From JBEKIK01 sp050013075 (GTDB lineage: Bacteria > Planctomycetota > Planctomycetia > Pirellulales > Thermoguttaceae), in the NCBI GenBank assembly GCA_050013075.1, contig JBEKFZ010000037.1:1-36518 (forward strand): 36,518 bases of DNA. Reading direction: 5' to 3'. Made by a program: the position numbers and the translations under genes. The notes below the pieces were generated by a model that was given only the letters and a program-made list of their open reading frames with translations, ran no database searches and was not told the DNA's origin. Positions 24,590 through 31,206 of this stretch are shown here, in pieces. How positions within the stretch are numbered: the stretch's first letter is position 1; each line of letters starts with the position of its first letter.

Positions 24590-25399
24590 TTATTTAGAGA
24601 TTATCTGCCATATAACCAACCCGGCTAGGACCAATCGATACCAGCCGAAGGGCACAAGAGTGTGCCGGCTAAGAAAGTGGATGAAAATTCTCACGGCCAG
24701 CCAGGCGAAAATGAACGAAACCACGAATCCAATTGCAATCATGCCAAAGTTTTCTGCACTTAAGAATTTAAAACTCTTATATAGCTCGAAGAAGGTGGCG
24801 GCGATCATTATTGGAACTGCCGCGAAAAAAGAGTATTCGGTAGCGGTTTTGCGTTCCAGGCCGGAGATCATGCCGCCAAGTATGGTCGAGGCCGCGCGCG
24901 ACATGCCCGGCCATAACGACAGGCATTGAAACAGCCCCACCGACAATGCTTCTTTCCAAGTGATCGAATCGACGCCCTCTTTTTTGCCTTTTGGATTGAA
25001 CCATTCCACGGCCAAAATCCACACGGCCCCAATTGCCAAAGCAACAGCCACGGTGGTGGGGCCGAATAATTTCTCATGAATATATTTGTGAGTCGCAAAG
25101 CCCACAATTGAGGCCGGTATAGTAGTGATTGCCAGCAAGCCTAACCCGCGAAGGCCCGACAACCCCCGATTTTCCTTGAATCGCAGCAGCCCCATGAATC
25201 GGCCGGGATACGCCGCCACAACGGCCAGGATGGCTCCGAGTTGGATGATGATTACAAACGCATCAACTACATCCTTGCCCCAGCGTTCGTCAAGATGGAG
25301 TATATTCTGAGTCAAAATTAGATGCCCCGTGGATGAGATCGGCAAGAACTCCGTAATCCCTTCCACTATCCCCATGATAACGGCATAAATGCTTTCCAT
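24590..25399 (-). CDS. uppP: undecaprenyl-diphosphatase UppP/BacA
   Basis: The 269-residue integral membrane protein has the two signature loops of the UppP family: EGITEFLPISSTGH (13-26) and LWPGMSRAASTI (162-173), which form the active site that removes one phosphate from undecaprenyl diphosphate. About eight membrane helices are predicted. GGAG stands 5 nt before the ATG at 25399. The enzyme recycles the lipid carrier used for peptidoglycan and for polysaccharide repeat units, so it fits beside the exopolysaccharide locus. Its length is the family norm. The 18-bp inverted repeat further upstream lies between it and the ybaK-like gene. Confidence 0.93.
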   Translation of the reverse strand: MESIYAVIMGIVEGITEFLPISSTGHLILTQNILHLDERWGKDVVDAFVIIIQLGAILAVVAAYPGRFMGLLRFKENRGLSGLRGLGLLAITTIPASIVGFATHKYIHEKLFGPTTVAVALAIGAVWILAVEWFNPKGKKEGVDSITWKEALSVGLFQCLSLWPGMSRAASTILGGMISGLERKTATEYSFFAAVPIMIAATFFELYKSFKFLSAENFGMIAIGFVVSFIFAWLAVRIFIHFLSRHTLVPFGWYRLVLAGLVIWQIISK

Positions 25400-25570
25400 G
25401 AAAACTCCGCTTTATCATTTTTTGTATGCGCCGTTTAAAGCCGATCTGCATTTCGGGGCCGGAACACGTCGGCCCGGTTGACCTGCAAATCCGCCGGACC
25501 AACACAATCCGGCCCTGCTTATTTAGTTGCGGCTATTGAATCTCAGGTTATGAATGTCGCGTTTTCACAT

Positions 25571-25623
25571 CAGAGCCGGGGCGTGTCGGCCCGGAAATGC
25601 CAGGGCGACACGCCCCGGCTCTG
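25571..25623. repeat. 18-bp perfect inverted repeat
   Basis: CAGAGCCGGGGCGTGTCG (25571-25588) pairs without mismatch with 25606-25623, around a 17-nt loop. Plus-strand sequence after it has a short T-run. A degraded relative of the core (GGCCGGAACACGTCGGCCCGG-like) lies near 25456-25477. It lies downstream of the ybaK-like gene and upstream of uppP, both minus-strand. It could be a transcription barrier or a mobile REP-type repeat. Confidence 0.6.
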
Positions 25624-25664
25624 ACTTTTTCCGCGACAGTATTTACATGACAATAATACAGTAG

Positions 25665-26132
25665 TTACGTCTCAAAGCCGATATCAGCAACCTTGGGCTT
25701 GACCAGCCGTTGGAAATCCTTGTACGCCATGCGGATCAACTCCGTATGCGAACCGGCATTGAAAGCGATTTCAGCGTCTTCCGCCAGCCGGCGCGAGGCA
25801 TATACCTCCATGCCGTACAGATTCCCAAACGGCGGCATGGCGCCAATTTCACAATCTGGAAACATGTCTTTGAACTCTTTCTCGCTGGCCAGTTCCACGC
25901 GTCCGGCCCCGGACGCTTCCTGAAGATGCTCGAAATTGACCTTCGAATAAGCCGGCAACACCGCCATGCCCATCTTGTTGTCGAATTTTACCATCACAGT
26001 TTTTGCCAACTCCTTGCCGCGAACATGCGCTTGGGCCGCGATTTCCTGCGCGGTGTATGCCGGCGAATGATTAATGGCCACATACTTGATATGCTGGCTA
26101 TCGAGAAACTCTTTCAGGCGACTGCTTGGCAT
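25665..26132 (-). CDS. YbaK/EbsC-type aminoacyl-tRNA deacylase
   Basis: The 155-residue protein belongs to the YbaK/ProX family that removes wrongly attached amino acids from tRNA. Features are LAKTVMVKFDNKMGMAVLP with the conserved Lys, the ELASEKEFKDMFPDCEIGAMPPFG segment (central) and a conserved LIRMAYKDFQRLV C-terminus. GGAAGGAG stands 7 nt before the ATG at 26132. Length fits a stand-alone trans-editing enzyme. The exact tRNA specificity (Cys-tRNA(Pro), Ala-tRNA(Pro) or other) cannot be assigned from sequence. Confidence 0.85.
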   Translation of the reverse strand: MPSSRLKEFLDSQHIKYVAINHSPAYTAQEIAAQAHVRGKELAKTVMVKFDNKMGMAVLPAYSKVNFEHLQEASGAGRVELASEKEFKDMFPDCEIGAMPPFGNLYGMEVYASRRLAEDAEIAFNAGSHTELIRMAYKDFQRLVKPKVADIGFET

Positions 26133-26287
26133 GATTAACTCCTTCCCCTATCGGTTTTTCAACCGAGATCCCGCTAATCCTGGTCATCCAGCTCCGCCGC
26201 TGAATTATCCACATGAAACAATATCCTTTTTTTTGAATAGAACAATCCCCCCATGGGATTCCGTGCTCATTTTCTTCGCAATATTTG

Positions 26288-27094
26288 TTAGAGACTCTTA
26301 TTTTCCTCGGATAGAATTAAAATGATTTCCCTGGCGACTTCCTCTACCGACTTGCCCGTCACGTCGATCCGCTGCCAAAGGTGTTTGCGGCATAACTGAT
26401 CCGCGTATGCCAATTCGCGGCGGATCTGGTCCAGCGAGATATAAGTTTCCAAGGGGATGGATTCTTCTTCCGCCCTGGCCCTGCGCATCTGTTGCAGACT
26501 GTCCGGCCCCGCTACCAGGCAGAATACCCGCTCCTCTGGCAGGGCCGTGAGCGATTGCGGCGGCGTTATGCCTGGCACCAGCGGCACATTGGCCGCAAAC
26601 CAACCCCGATATGCAAGATACAACGTGGTCGGTGTTTTCATGGTCCGGGAAATGCCCACCAAGACCACTTCGGCCCGCTCCAAGTCGCCCGCGTTCTGCC
26701 CGTCGTCGTGGCGGAATGCAAATGCCACGGCCTCGATTTCCCTGGTCCTGGCCTCGACCACCTGCTGGAACAGCCCCGGTTTCTCCCGCGGGGTGAGTTT
26801 CAAATGTCTGGCCATCCGGTCAAGAATCGGGCCCATCATGTCTAGCGAATCCACGCCGTGCAATCTGGTTTCCGAGACCATCAGCCTGCGCAGTTCGTCC
26901 GATACCAGCGTGTGCAAAATAAGCGATTCGCCCGCACTTGCCTCCTCCACTACCACTCGCAACTTCTTGGGCGTCCGAACGTTCGGCCGCCGCACCAAAT
27001 GTACCGCCGCGTTCTCAAACTGGACCAAGGCCGACCGCGCCATCCGCTCCGCCGTCCCGCCCGTTCCATCCGATACGACATAAATCGTAAGCAT
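26288..27094 (-). CDS. ppsR: PEP synthase regulatory protein PpsR (DUF299 kinase/pyrophosphorylase)
   Basis: The 268-residue protein matches the DUF299 family: YVVSDGTGGTAERMARS near the N-terminus, a P-loop-like VGISRTMKTPTT (146-157), LVPGITPP and a C-terminal WQRIDVTGKSVEEVA. The enzyme phosphorylates, with ADP, and dephosphorylates PEP synthase (or PPDK) and so controls gluconeogenesis. No ppsA/ppdK gene lies in the window. TAAGGA at 27101-27106 is 6 nt before the ATG, and the MITE-like element starts immediately beyond, so its native promoter has probably been displaced. Confidence 0.9.
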   Translation of the reverse strand: MLTIYVVSDGTGGTAERMARSALVQFENAAVHLVRRPNVRTPKKLRVVVEEASAGESLILHTLVSDELRRLMVSETRLHGVDSLDMMGPILDRMARHLKLTPREKPGLFQQVVEARTREIEAVAFAFRHDDGQNAGDLERAEVVLVGISRTMKTPTTLYLAYRGWFAANVPLVPGITPPQSLTALPEERVFCLVAGPDSLQQMRRARAEEESIPLETYISLDQIRRELAYADQLCRKHLWQRIDVTGKSVEEVAREIILILSEENKSL

Positions 27095-27105
27095 CGCCGA
27101 TCCTT

Positions 27106-27228
27106 AGAGCCTATCCAAAACTCCCCTCTCCCTCTGGGAGAGGGCCAGGGTGAGGGCGGATGTGTTGTTAGTTATTGTATTTTAAATTCGTTTCTAACAT
27201 TTCAGCTATCAGTTTTTGAATAGGCTCT
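27106..27228. mobile_element. MITE-like element abutting the ppsR ribosome site
   Basis: Terminal inverted repeats AGAGCCTATCCAAAACT (27106-27122) and AGTTTTTGAATAGGCTCT (27211-27228) match in nearly every position and resemble ends of IS5-type elements. The 123-bp element has no coding capacity. Inside is CCCTCTCCC (27124-27132) pairing with GGGAGAGGG (27136-27144), followed by CAGGGTGAGGG, a motif known from widespread bacterial repeats. No clear target duplication is visible. Confidence 0.6.
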
Positions 27229-27306
27229 TGCTCCCGTCCATCGTCTTAACGCCGAATGTTCATTACAATAACTCAATACTAGCGGAAAATCAATTCAGGC
27301 CGAAAA

Positions 27307-27744
27307 ATGAAATCTCCCTTGATGCTGATCGTTACCCCAAAACTCCAAATTCCCATGCGGGAGTTTACATTCACCTTTGTCCGCAGCAGCGGGCCGGGAG
27401 GGCAAAACGTCAACAAACTCAGTACCAAGGCCGTCCTGCGCTGGCCCATGCGAACCAGTAAAAGTCTGCCCGACGCGGTCCGTAGCCGGTTCCTGGCCAA
27501 GTTTGGCAATAAACTAACCACCGACGGTGATCTCTTGATAACCAGCCAGCGATTTCGCGATGCCGGCCGAAACACCGCCGATTGCCTGCAAAAACTCCGC
27601 CGTATGCTTATCTCCGTTGCCGAACCGCCCAAACAGCGAAGGCCCACCAAACCCACCAAAACCTCGGTCCGCCGTCGCCTGGACCAAAAACGCCGCCAAT
27701 CCGGCCGCAAACTCCAACGCCGAATGTCAGACGATGCGGAGTAA
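27307..27744 (+). CDS. arfB: ribosome-rescue peptidyl-tRNA hydrolase ArfB (YaeJ)
   Basis: The 145-residue protein has the release-factor GGQ motif inside FVRSSGPGGQNVNKLSTKAVLRW (GGQ at 31-33). A strongly basic C-terminal tail (about 110-140, many Arg/Lys) is the ArfB/YaeJ feature that inserts into the empty mRNA channel of stalled ribosomes. The codon-recognition domains of full release factors are absent. In-frame ATGs at 27322 and 27355 offer shorter alternatives. The RAYT fragment follows it directly. Confidence 0.9.
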   Translation: MKSPLMLIVTPKLQIPMREFTFTFVRSSGPGGQNVNKLSTKAVLRWPMRTSKSLPDAVRSRFLAKFGNKLTTDGDLLITSQRFRDAGRNTADCLQKLRRMLISVAEPPKQRRPTKPTKTSVRRRLDQKRRQSGRKLQRRMSDDAE

Positions 27745-27770
27745 AAAGTTCATCCGAAATCAGAAAGTTG

Positions 27771-27905
27771 ATGTCACCTTATCTGCCGGCTGCCGCGCGT
27801 TATGTAGATTTGAATCCCCTGCGGGCGGGACTTGTGGCCAACGCTGAGAAATGGCCTTGGAGCAGTGCGAAGCCGCATTTGTCGGCCCGCGACAATCGCG
27901 TGGTC
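27771..27905 (+). pseudogene. C-terminal fragment of a RAYT (REP-associated tyrosine) transposase
   Basis: A 45-codon in-frame stretch translates to the conserved C-terminal segment of REP-associated Y1 transposases: AAARYVDLNPLRAGLVAN, then EKWPWSSAKPHLSARD. The catalytic N-terminal half (HUH motif and tyrosine) is missing. The fragment ends where the response-regulator gene ends on the opposite strand. It is a scar of a mobile element between arfB and that gene. Confidence 0.75.
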
Positions 27906-27909
27906 TGGT

Positions 27910-28584
27910 TTATCTTGACGGATTCATCGTTTCCGTCGGCAGAGAAAAGGCGTTTGGCTGGGGTAAAATGCTTGAATGGAATTGCGACGCCATCACCAAT
28001 TCCAAGAGTTCGGGCCGGGATTTTACCCGCAGTTTTTTCATCATTCTAGCGCGGCGGTCTTCCACCGCTCGGATACTCAGGTCCAAGTCGGCGGCGATCA
28101 TTTTGTTGGTCTTTCCGGCAACCACCAGGTCCATTACCTCGCGCTCCGCCGGCGTGAGATTTTCCATCCGGCGATCGACCTTGTTTTTCAGTTCGCGGAC
28201 CCGCCATTTTTCCTCATCGAGCCTGATCGCCCTTTGTATGTTGTCGCACAGTTCTTGGATGCGGAAAGGCTTTTCCAGGAACTCGATTGCGCCTAGTTTC
28301 ATGGCCTCCACGGCCGTGCGCACGTCCGAGTGTCCGCTGATGATGACGGTCGGCAGCGTAATGCCGGCCGCGGCCAAATGTTTCTGCAATTCCAGGCCGC
28401 TCATGTCCGGCATTATCACGTCGAGTATCAGACACGCCGGGCCGCTTGGTTTATAGCCCTTGAGGAATTGACTTCCGGAAGAAAACGACTTGACCTTTAA
28501 GCCGATCAATTCGATCACGTCGGTAAGAGATCGGACGACGGGCTCGTCGTCATCGACGATATAGACGGTGGGTTCGCGCTTCAT
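27910..28584 (-). CDS. FixJ/NarL-like response regulator
   Basis: The 224-residue protein has a receiver domain with DDDEP (11-15), phospho-acceptor Asp55 (LILDVIMPD), switch Ser83 (SGHSD) and Lys105 (EKPF). A LuxR-type helix-turn-helix follows (about 142-184: LTPAEREVMDLVVAGKTNK). The domain order is that of FixJ/TodT. No sensor kinase is next to it, so it is an orphan. The last 20 residues look unlike family tails and lie next to the RAYT scar, so the C-terminus may have been rewritten by the insertion. Start ATG 28584 has no clear Shine-Dalgarno. A TTGACA-like box on the minus strand is at 28618-28623. Confidence 0.85.
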   Translation of the reverse strand: MKREPTVYIVDDDEPVVRSLTDVIELIGLKVKSFSSGSQFLKGYKPSGPACLILDVIMPDMSGLELQKHLAAAGITLPTVIISGHSDVRTAVEAMKLGAIEFLEKPFRIQELCDNIQRAIRLDEEKWRVRELKNKVDRRMENLTPAEREVMDLVVAGKTNKMIAADLDLSIRAVEDRRARMMKKLRVKSRPELLELVMASQFHSSILPQPNAFSLPTETMNPSR

Positions 28585-28595
28585 GTCATCGGCGC

Positions 28596-28611
28596 CTAGT
28601 TATAATCGGCA
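28596..28611. repeat. 16-bp sequence shared with position 914-929
   Basis: CTAGTTATAATCGGCA occurs exactly both here, just upstream of the response-regulator gene, and at 914-929 upstream of the ABC transporter. A 16-bp exact match between two intergenic regions is unlikely by chance in 36 kb and includes TATAAT. It could be a shared regulatory box or part of a small repeat. Confidence 0.4.
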
Positions 28612-29109
28612 GTGTAATGTCAAAGGGATTGCCTTTGTGAACAATACACACGCCATAACTAAAGCTGCCCACCGTGTGTAACGATGCTCGAGTTTTTAAA
28701 GCCTAGATGGATTTCATCCTTTAAAGCTTAGAGCGAAAGTATAGAAATTGCATAACGGCATGTCAACGTCACTGTTGGGAGTATCATAACTACAGATGTA
28801 CTCAGGAGTTGCGATCTTTTGCCACTGACTTTCGCGGCCTTAAAACCGTGAAAAACGCCGATAAGTTCACCCGATATCTTTTCTTTGACATTGCTTAACC
28901 TCTTGAAGGAAAACAAGTTATATCTTGAAGAACGTCCGCGCCGATTTTCCGGCCACTTGTGTTTGACCAACGCCAGTACGTGGCTTAACGTTTAATAGAC
29001 GTGGTGATACCACAGTTTTTTCATCACCATGCCGATAATCGGAAGATGGAAGAAGAATTGACCAGATCATAGGGAAACATTTAACCGCAACCGCGGAGAT
29101 TACTTTGAA
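28612..29109. other. intergenic stretch without identified genes
   Basis: AT-rich sequence between the response regulator and the truncated ATPase. Frames of up to 80 codons on the minus strand (28728-28970, 28918-29130) show no recognisable domain. I see no tRNA, terminator or clear promoter besides the TTGACA-like box of the regulator gene. Confidence 0.4.
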
Positions 29110-29511
29110 TATCGGCGAGTCCGTGGGCAAGGACGTCGGCAGCGGAACCGCGATCTGGAGTACATCGGAACTTTATTGGACGGCTTGCCGGCGATTTCCG
29201 GCGACAATGTGCGTGCAACGCTATTCGGGAACCGGTATGTGGATTTCCTGGTCGAGAGCACGATTCCCGACGGGCCGGTTCGTATCGTCACGGATAGCGT
29301 GCTGAAAATCGGCAATGCCCGCAAAACTGAAGGGGCAGCAGCGCGGGCGTTGCCGACTATTTCATACGAAGACATAGGCGGACTGAAACGTCAACTCGAG
29401 CGCATTCGCGAGATCGTCGAGTTGCCGCTGAAGTACCCGGAACTCTTTGAGCGATTGGGGATCGACGCCATCGCCCCCCGGCGCGAGCGAACGGTTGGTG
29501 ACGTTGGCTGA
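29110..29511 (+). pseudogene. truncated CDC48/VAT-type AAA+ ATPase
   Basis: The frame from about 29110 reads into DLEYIGTLLDGLPAISGD, then a substrate-recognition segment, then SYEDIGGLKRQLERIREIVE and LKYPELFERLGIDA, the linker that in CDC48-type ATPases runs straight into the Walker A motif. The frame then diverges at about 29466-29470 and stops at 29511, so both ATPase domains are missing. An intact start codon at the 5' end is also absent. It is a decayed or recombined gene fragment, close to the RAYT scar. Confidence 0.7.
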
Positions 29512-29671
29512 AAAACGGCTTTTCTTTGCTTGTGAGTTTTTCACATGCCCCACCCCTGACTCCTCTACCAAAGGGTGAGGGGGAGCAATTTGCAGAACTC
29601 CAGATACAACATTACCAGAATCGAGGAGTATATGTAACACATTATCTATAAGGAACTTAGGACCAATAGAT
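29512..29671. other. remnant sequence between the ATPase fragment and terminator
   Basis: No gene is visible. A stretch near 29548-29585 (CCCCACCCCTGAC...AAAGGGTGAGGGGG) is a degenerate relative of the GAGAGGG/GTGAGGG repeat found in the MITE-like element at 27106-27228. This is consistent with small repeats scattered through this scar zone. Confidence 0.3.
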
Positions 29672-29699
29672 AAGCCGGCTCCATACAAGCCGGCTTTTT
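29672..29699 (+). terminator. Rho-independent terminator
   Basis: AAGCCGGCT (29672-29680) pairs perfectly with AGCCGGCTT (29688-29696) across a 7-nt loop and runs into TTTTT. It is a textbook intrinsic terminator on the plus strand. It would stop transcription coming from the truncated ATPase region before the efflux operon. Confidence 0.8.
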
Positions 29700-29782
29700 C
29701 TATTTTTAATGTATTTATTTAGTATTGCGAACGGTTCATAACCTCTTGAAAATGCAATCAAAACGATTTCGGCCAAAAAAAG

Positions 29783-29811
29783 TTGAATAACGCTGCAAGT
29801 CTTGATATATT
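29783..29811 (+). promoter_or_regulatory. promoter of the RND efflux operon
   Basis: TTGAAT (29783-29788) and TATATT (29806-29811) are 17 nt apart, giving a likely start of transcription near 29818, about 39 nt before the adaptor start. The -10 matches 5 of 6 bases, the -35 4 of 6. Confidence 0.5.
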
Positions 29812-29856
29812 TAATGTATATTAACTATTTGCTCTTGCCGTGACGGAGATATTTTT

Positions 29857-31086
29857 GTGTTGCAACTGAGATATATGGAATCCGCGGCCGGCGTACTGCT
29901 GGGAGCCGTTCTGATTGCATTTACGGGATGCGGGAAGCCCGCGCCGGGCGTGGTCGTGCCGCCGCCCGAAGTGACCGTCAGCAATCCGGTGGTCCGCGAG
30001 GTGACCGACTATTTCGAGTTTCCCGGCCAAACGGCGGCAGTGGGAGAAGTAGAGGTTCGCGCCCGGGTAACCGGTTATATCATCAAGGTGAATTTCGAGG
30101 ACGGGCAGGAAGTGAAAAAGGGCGATCTGTTGTTCGAGATCGACCCGCGACCATACCAGGCGGTATTGGACCGCGCCCAAGGCGAGTCGACTCGATTAAA
30201 GGCCGTGCTGGAAAAGGCCCAGGCGGACCTGGCGCGCTCAAACCGGCTGCGTCCCTCTGGCGCGATCAGCGAGGACGAGTATGAACAACACGTGTCCCAA
30301 CTTGCAATTGCCAAGGCCTCAATTCAAACGGCCGATGCCGTGGTCCGCGACGCGGAGTTGAACCTGGAATTCACGAAAGTGGTTTCGCCCATCGACGGCC
30401 GCGTCAGCAGGGCCAGAATCACGGAAGGAAACCTGGTTCAGCCGGGCACGGCCGAATCGATGGTGCTCACCACCGTGGTGACCGTGGACCCGATTTACGC
30501 GTATTTTAATATCGATGAGCCGGCGTTGCTCAAGTACGTCGATCGCAAGTGGCAATCGGGCGAGGCCGCCCACCCGAGCCGTATCAAGGATCAGAACATC
30601 CCCGTGGAAATCGCCCTGGCCAAAGAGGACGGCTTTCCTCATAAGGGTATACTGGATTTCATAGACAACAAGGTGGATTCAAAGACCGGAACTATCCGCG
30701 CCCGCGGCAACTTCGACAACTCGAAGCAATACCTGACTCCCGGACTTTTCGTGCGCGTGCGGATTCCCTTCGGCAAACCGCATCAATCCCTGCTGGTAAG
30801 CGAGCGCGCGATCGGCACGGACCAGAGGCAGAAGTATCTGCTGACGGTGAATAAGGAAAACGTGGTGGAGTATCACCGGGTAAAGGTCGGATCCTTGCAC
30901 GACGGCATGCGCGTGATTGAATCGGGGATCGGGCCGGACGACCGCGTGATCGTCAACGGTTTGCTCCGCGCCCGTCCCGGCATGCCCGTGAACCCGCATA
31001 CAGACAACAAGGGCATCGCGGCGGCATCGCCTGCCAATGCGCCGAAACTGGAAAAACCCGGCGCCGGTCAAGCGACGACAAACTAG
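29857..31086 (+). CDS. RND efflux periplasmic adaptor lipoprotein (MFP/AcrA type)
   Basis: The GTG start at 29857 follows GGAG by 8 nt; ATG 29875 is the alternative. The 409-residue protein has a lipoprotein signal ending in LIAFTGC, so it is tethered to the inner membrane. The adaptor domains follow in order: a barrel-sandwich half with VEVRARVTGYIIKV, a short alpha-hairpin (about 105-165) with LEKAQADLARSNRL, the second half with VVSPIDGRVSRARI, and beta-barrel and membrane-proximal domains. It would link the RND pump encoded next to an outer-membrane channel that is not present in the window. Confidence 0.9.
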   Translation: MLQLRYMESAAGVLLGAVLIAFTGCGKPAPGVVVPPPEVTVSNPVVREVTDYFEFPGQTAAVGEVEVRARVTGYIIKVNFEDGQEVKKGDLLFEIDPRPYQAVLDRAQGESTRLKAVLEKAQADLARSNRLRPSGAISEDEYEQHVSQLAIAKASIQTADAVVRDAELNLEFTKVVSPIDGRVSRARITEGNLVQPGTAESMVLTTVVTVDPIYAYFNIDEPALLKYVDRKWQSGEAAHPSRIKDQNIPVEIALAKEDGFPHKGILDFIDNKVDSKTGTIRARGNFDNSKQYLTPGLFVRVRIPFGKPHQSLLVSERAIGTDQRQKYLLTVNKENVVEYHRVKVGSLHDGMRVIESGIGPDDRVIVNGLLRARPGMPVNPHTDNKGIAAASPANAPKLEKPGAGQATTN

Positions 31087-31127
31087 CGCCTATTTCCCGA
31101 AATTGTTGACGTCGGGACGATGGCACT

Positions 31128-31157
31128 CGTTATGCCCGCGCAAGCGCGGGCATGACG
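31128..31157 (+). repeat. REP-like hairpin between adaptor and pump genes
   Basis: ATGCCCGCG (31132-31140), CAAG, CGCGGGCAT (31145-31153) form a perfect 9-bp stem, extendable by CGT/ACG with a mismatch. The same core is common as a dispersed palindrome in bacterial genomes. In this 120-nt gap it could shape mRNA stability between the two operon genes. Confidence 0.55.
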
Positions 31158-31206
31158 CCTAATTGGCAATAATTAACTGGATGAAGCACCTAGGAATCCG
31201 CAAGCG

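Noticed and set aside
27851..28456. 201-codon plus-strand frame opposite the response regulator
   Set aside because: Shadow of the receiver/HTH gene; only the short RAYT fragment in a different frame has family similarity.
28728..29130. Two overlapping minus-strand frames of 70-80 codons
   Set aside because: No motif, no ribosome site and no neighbours that would support them.
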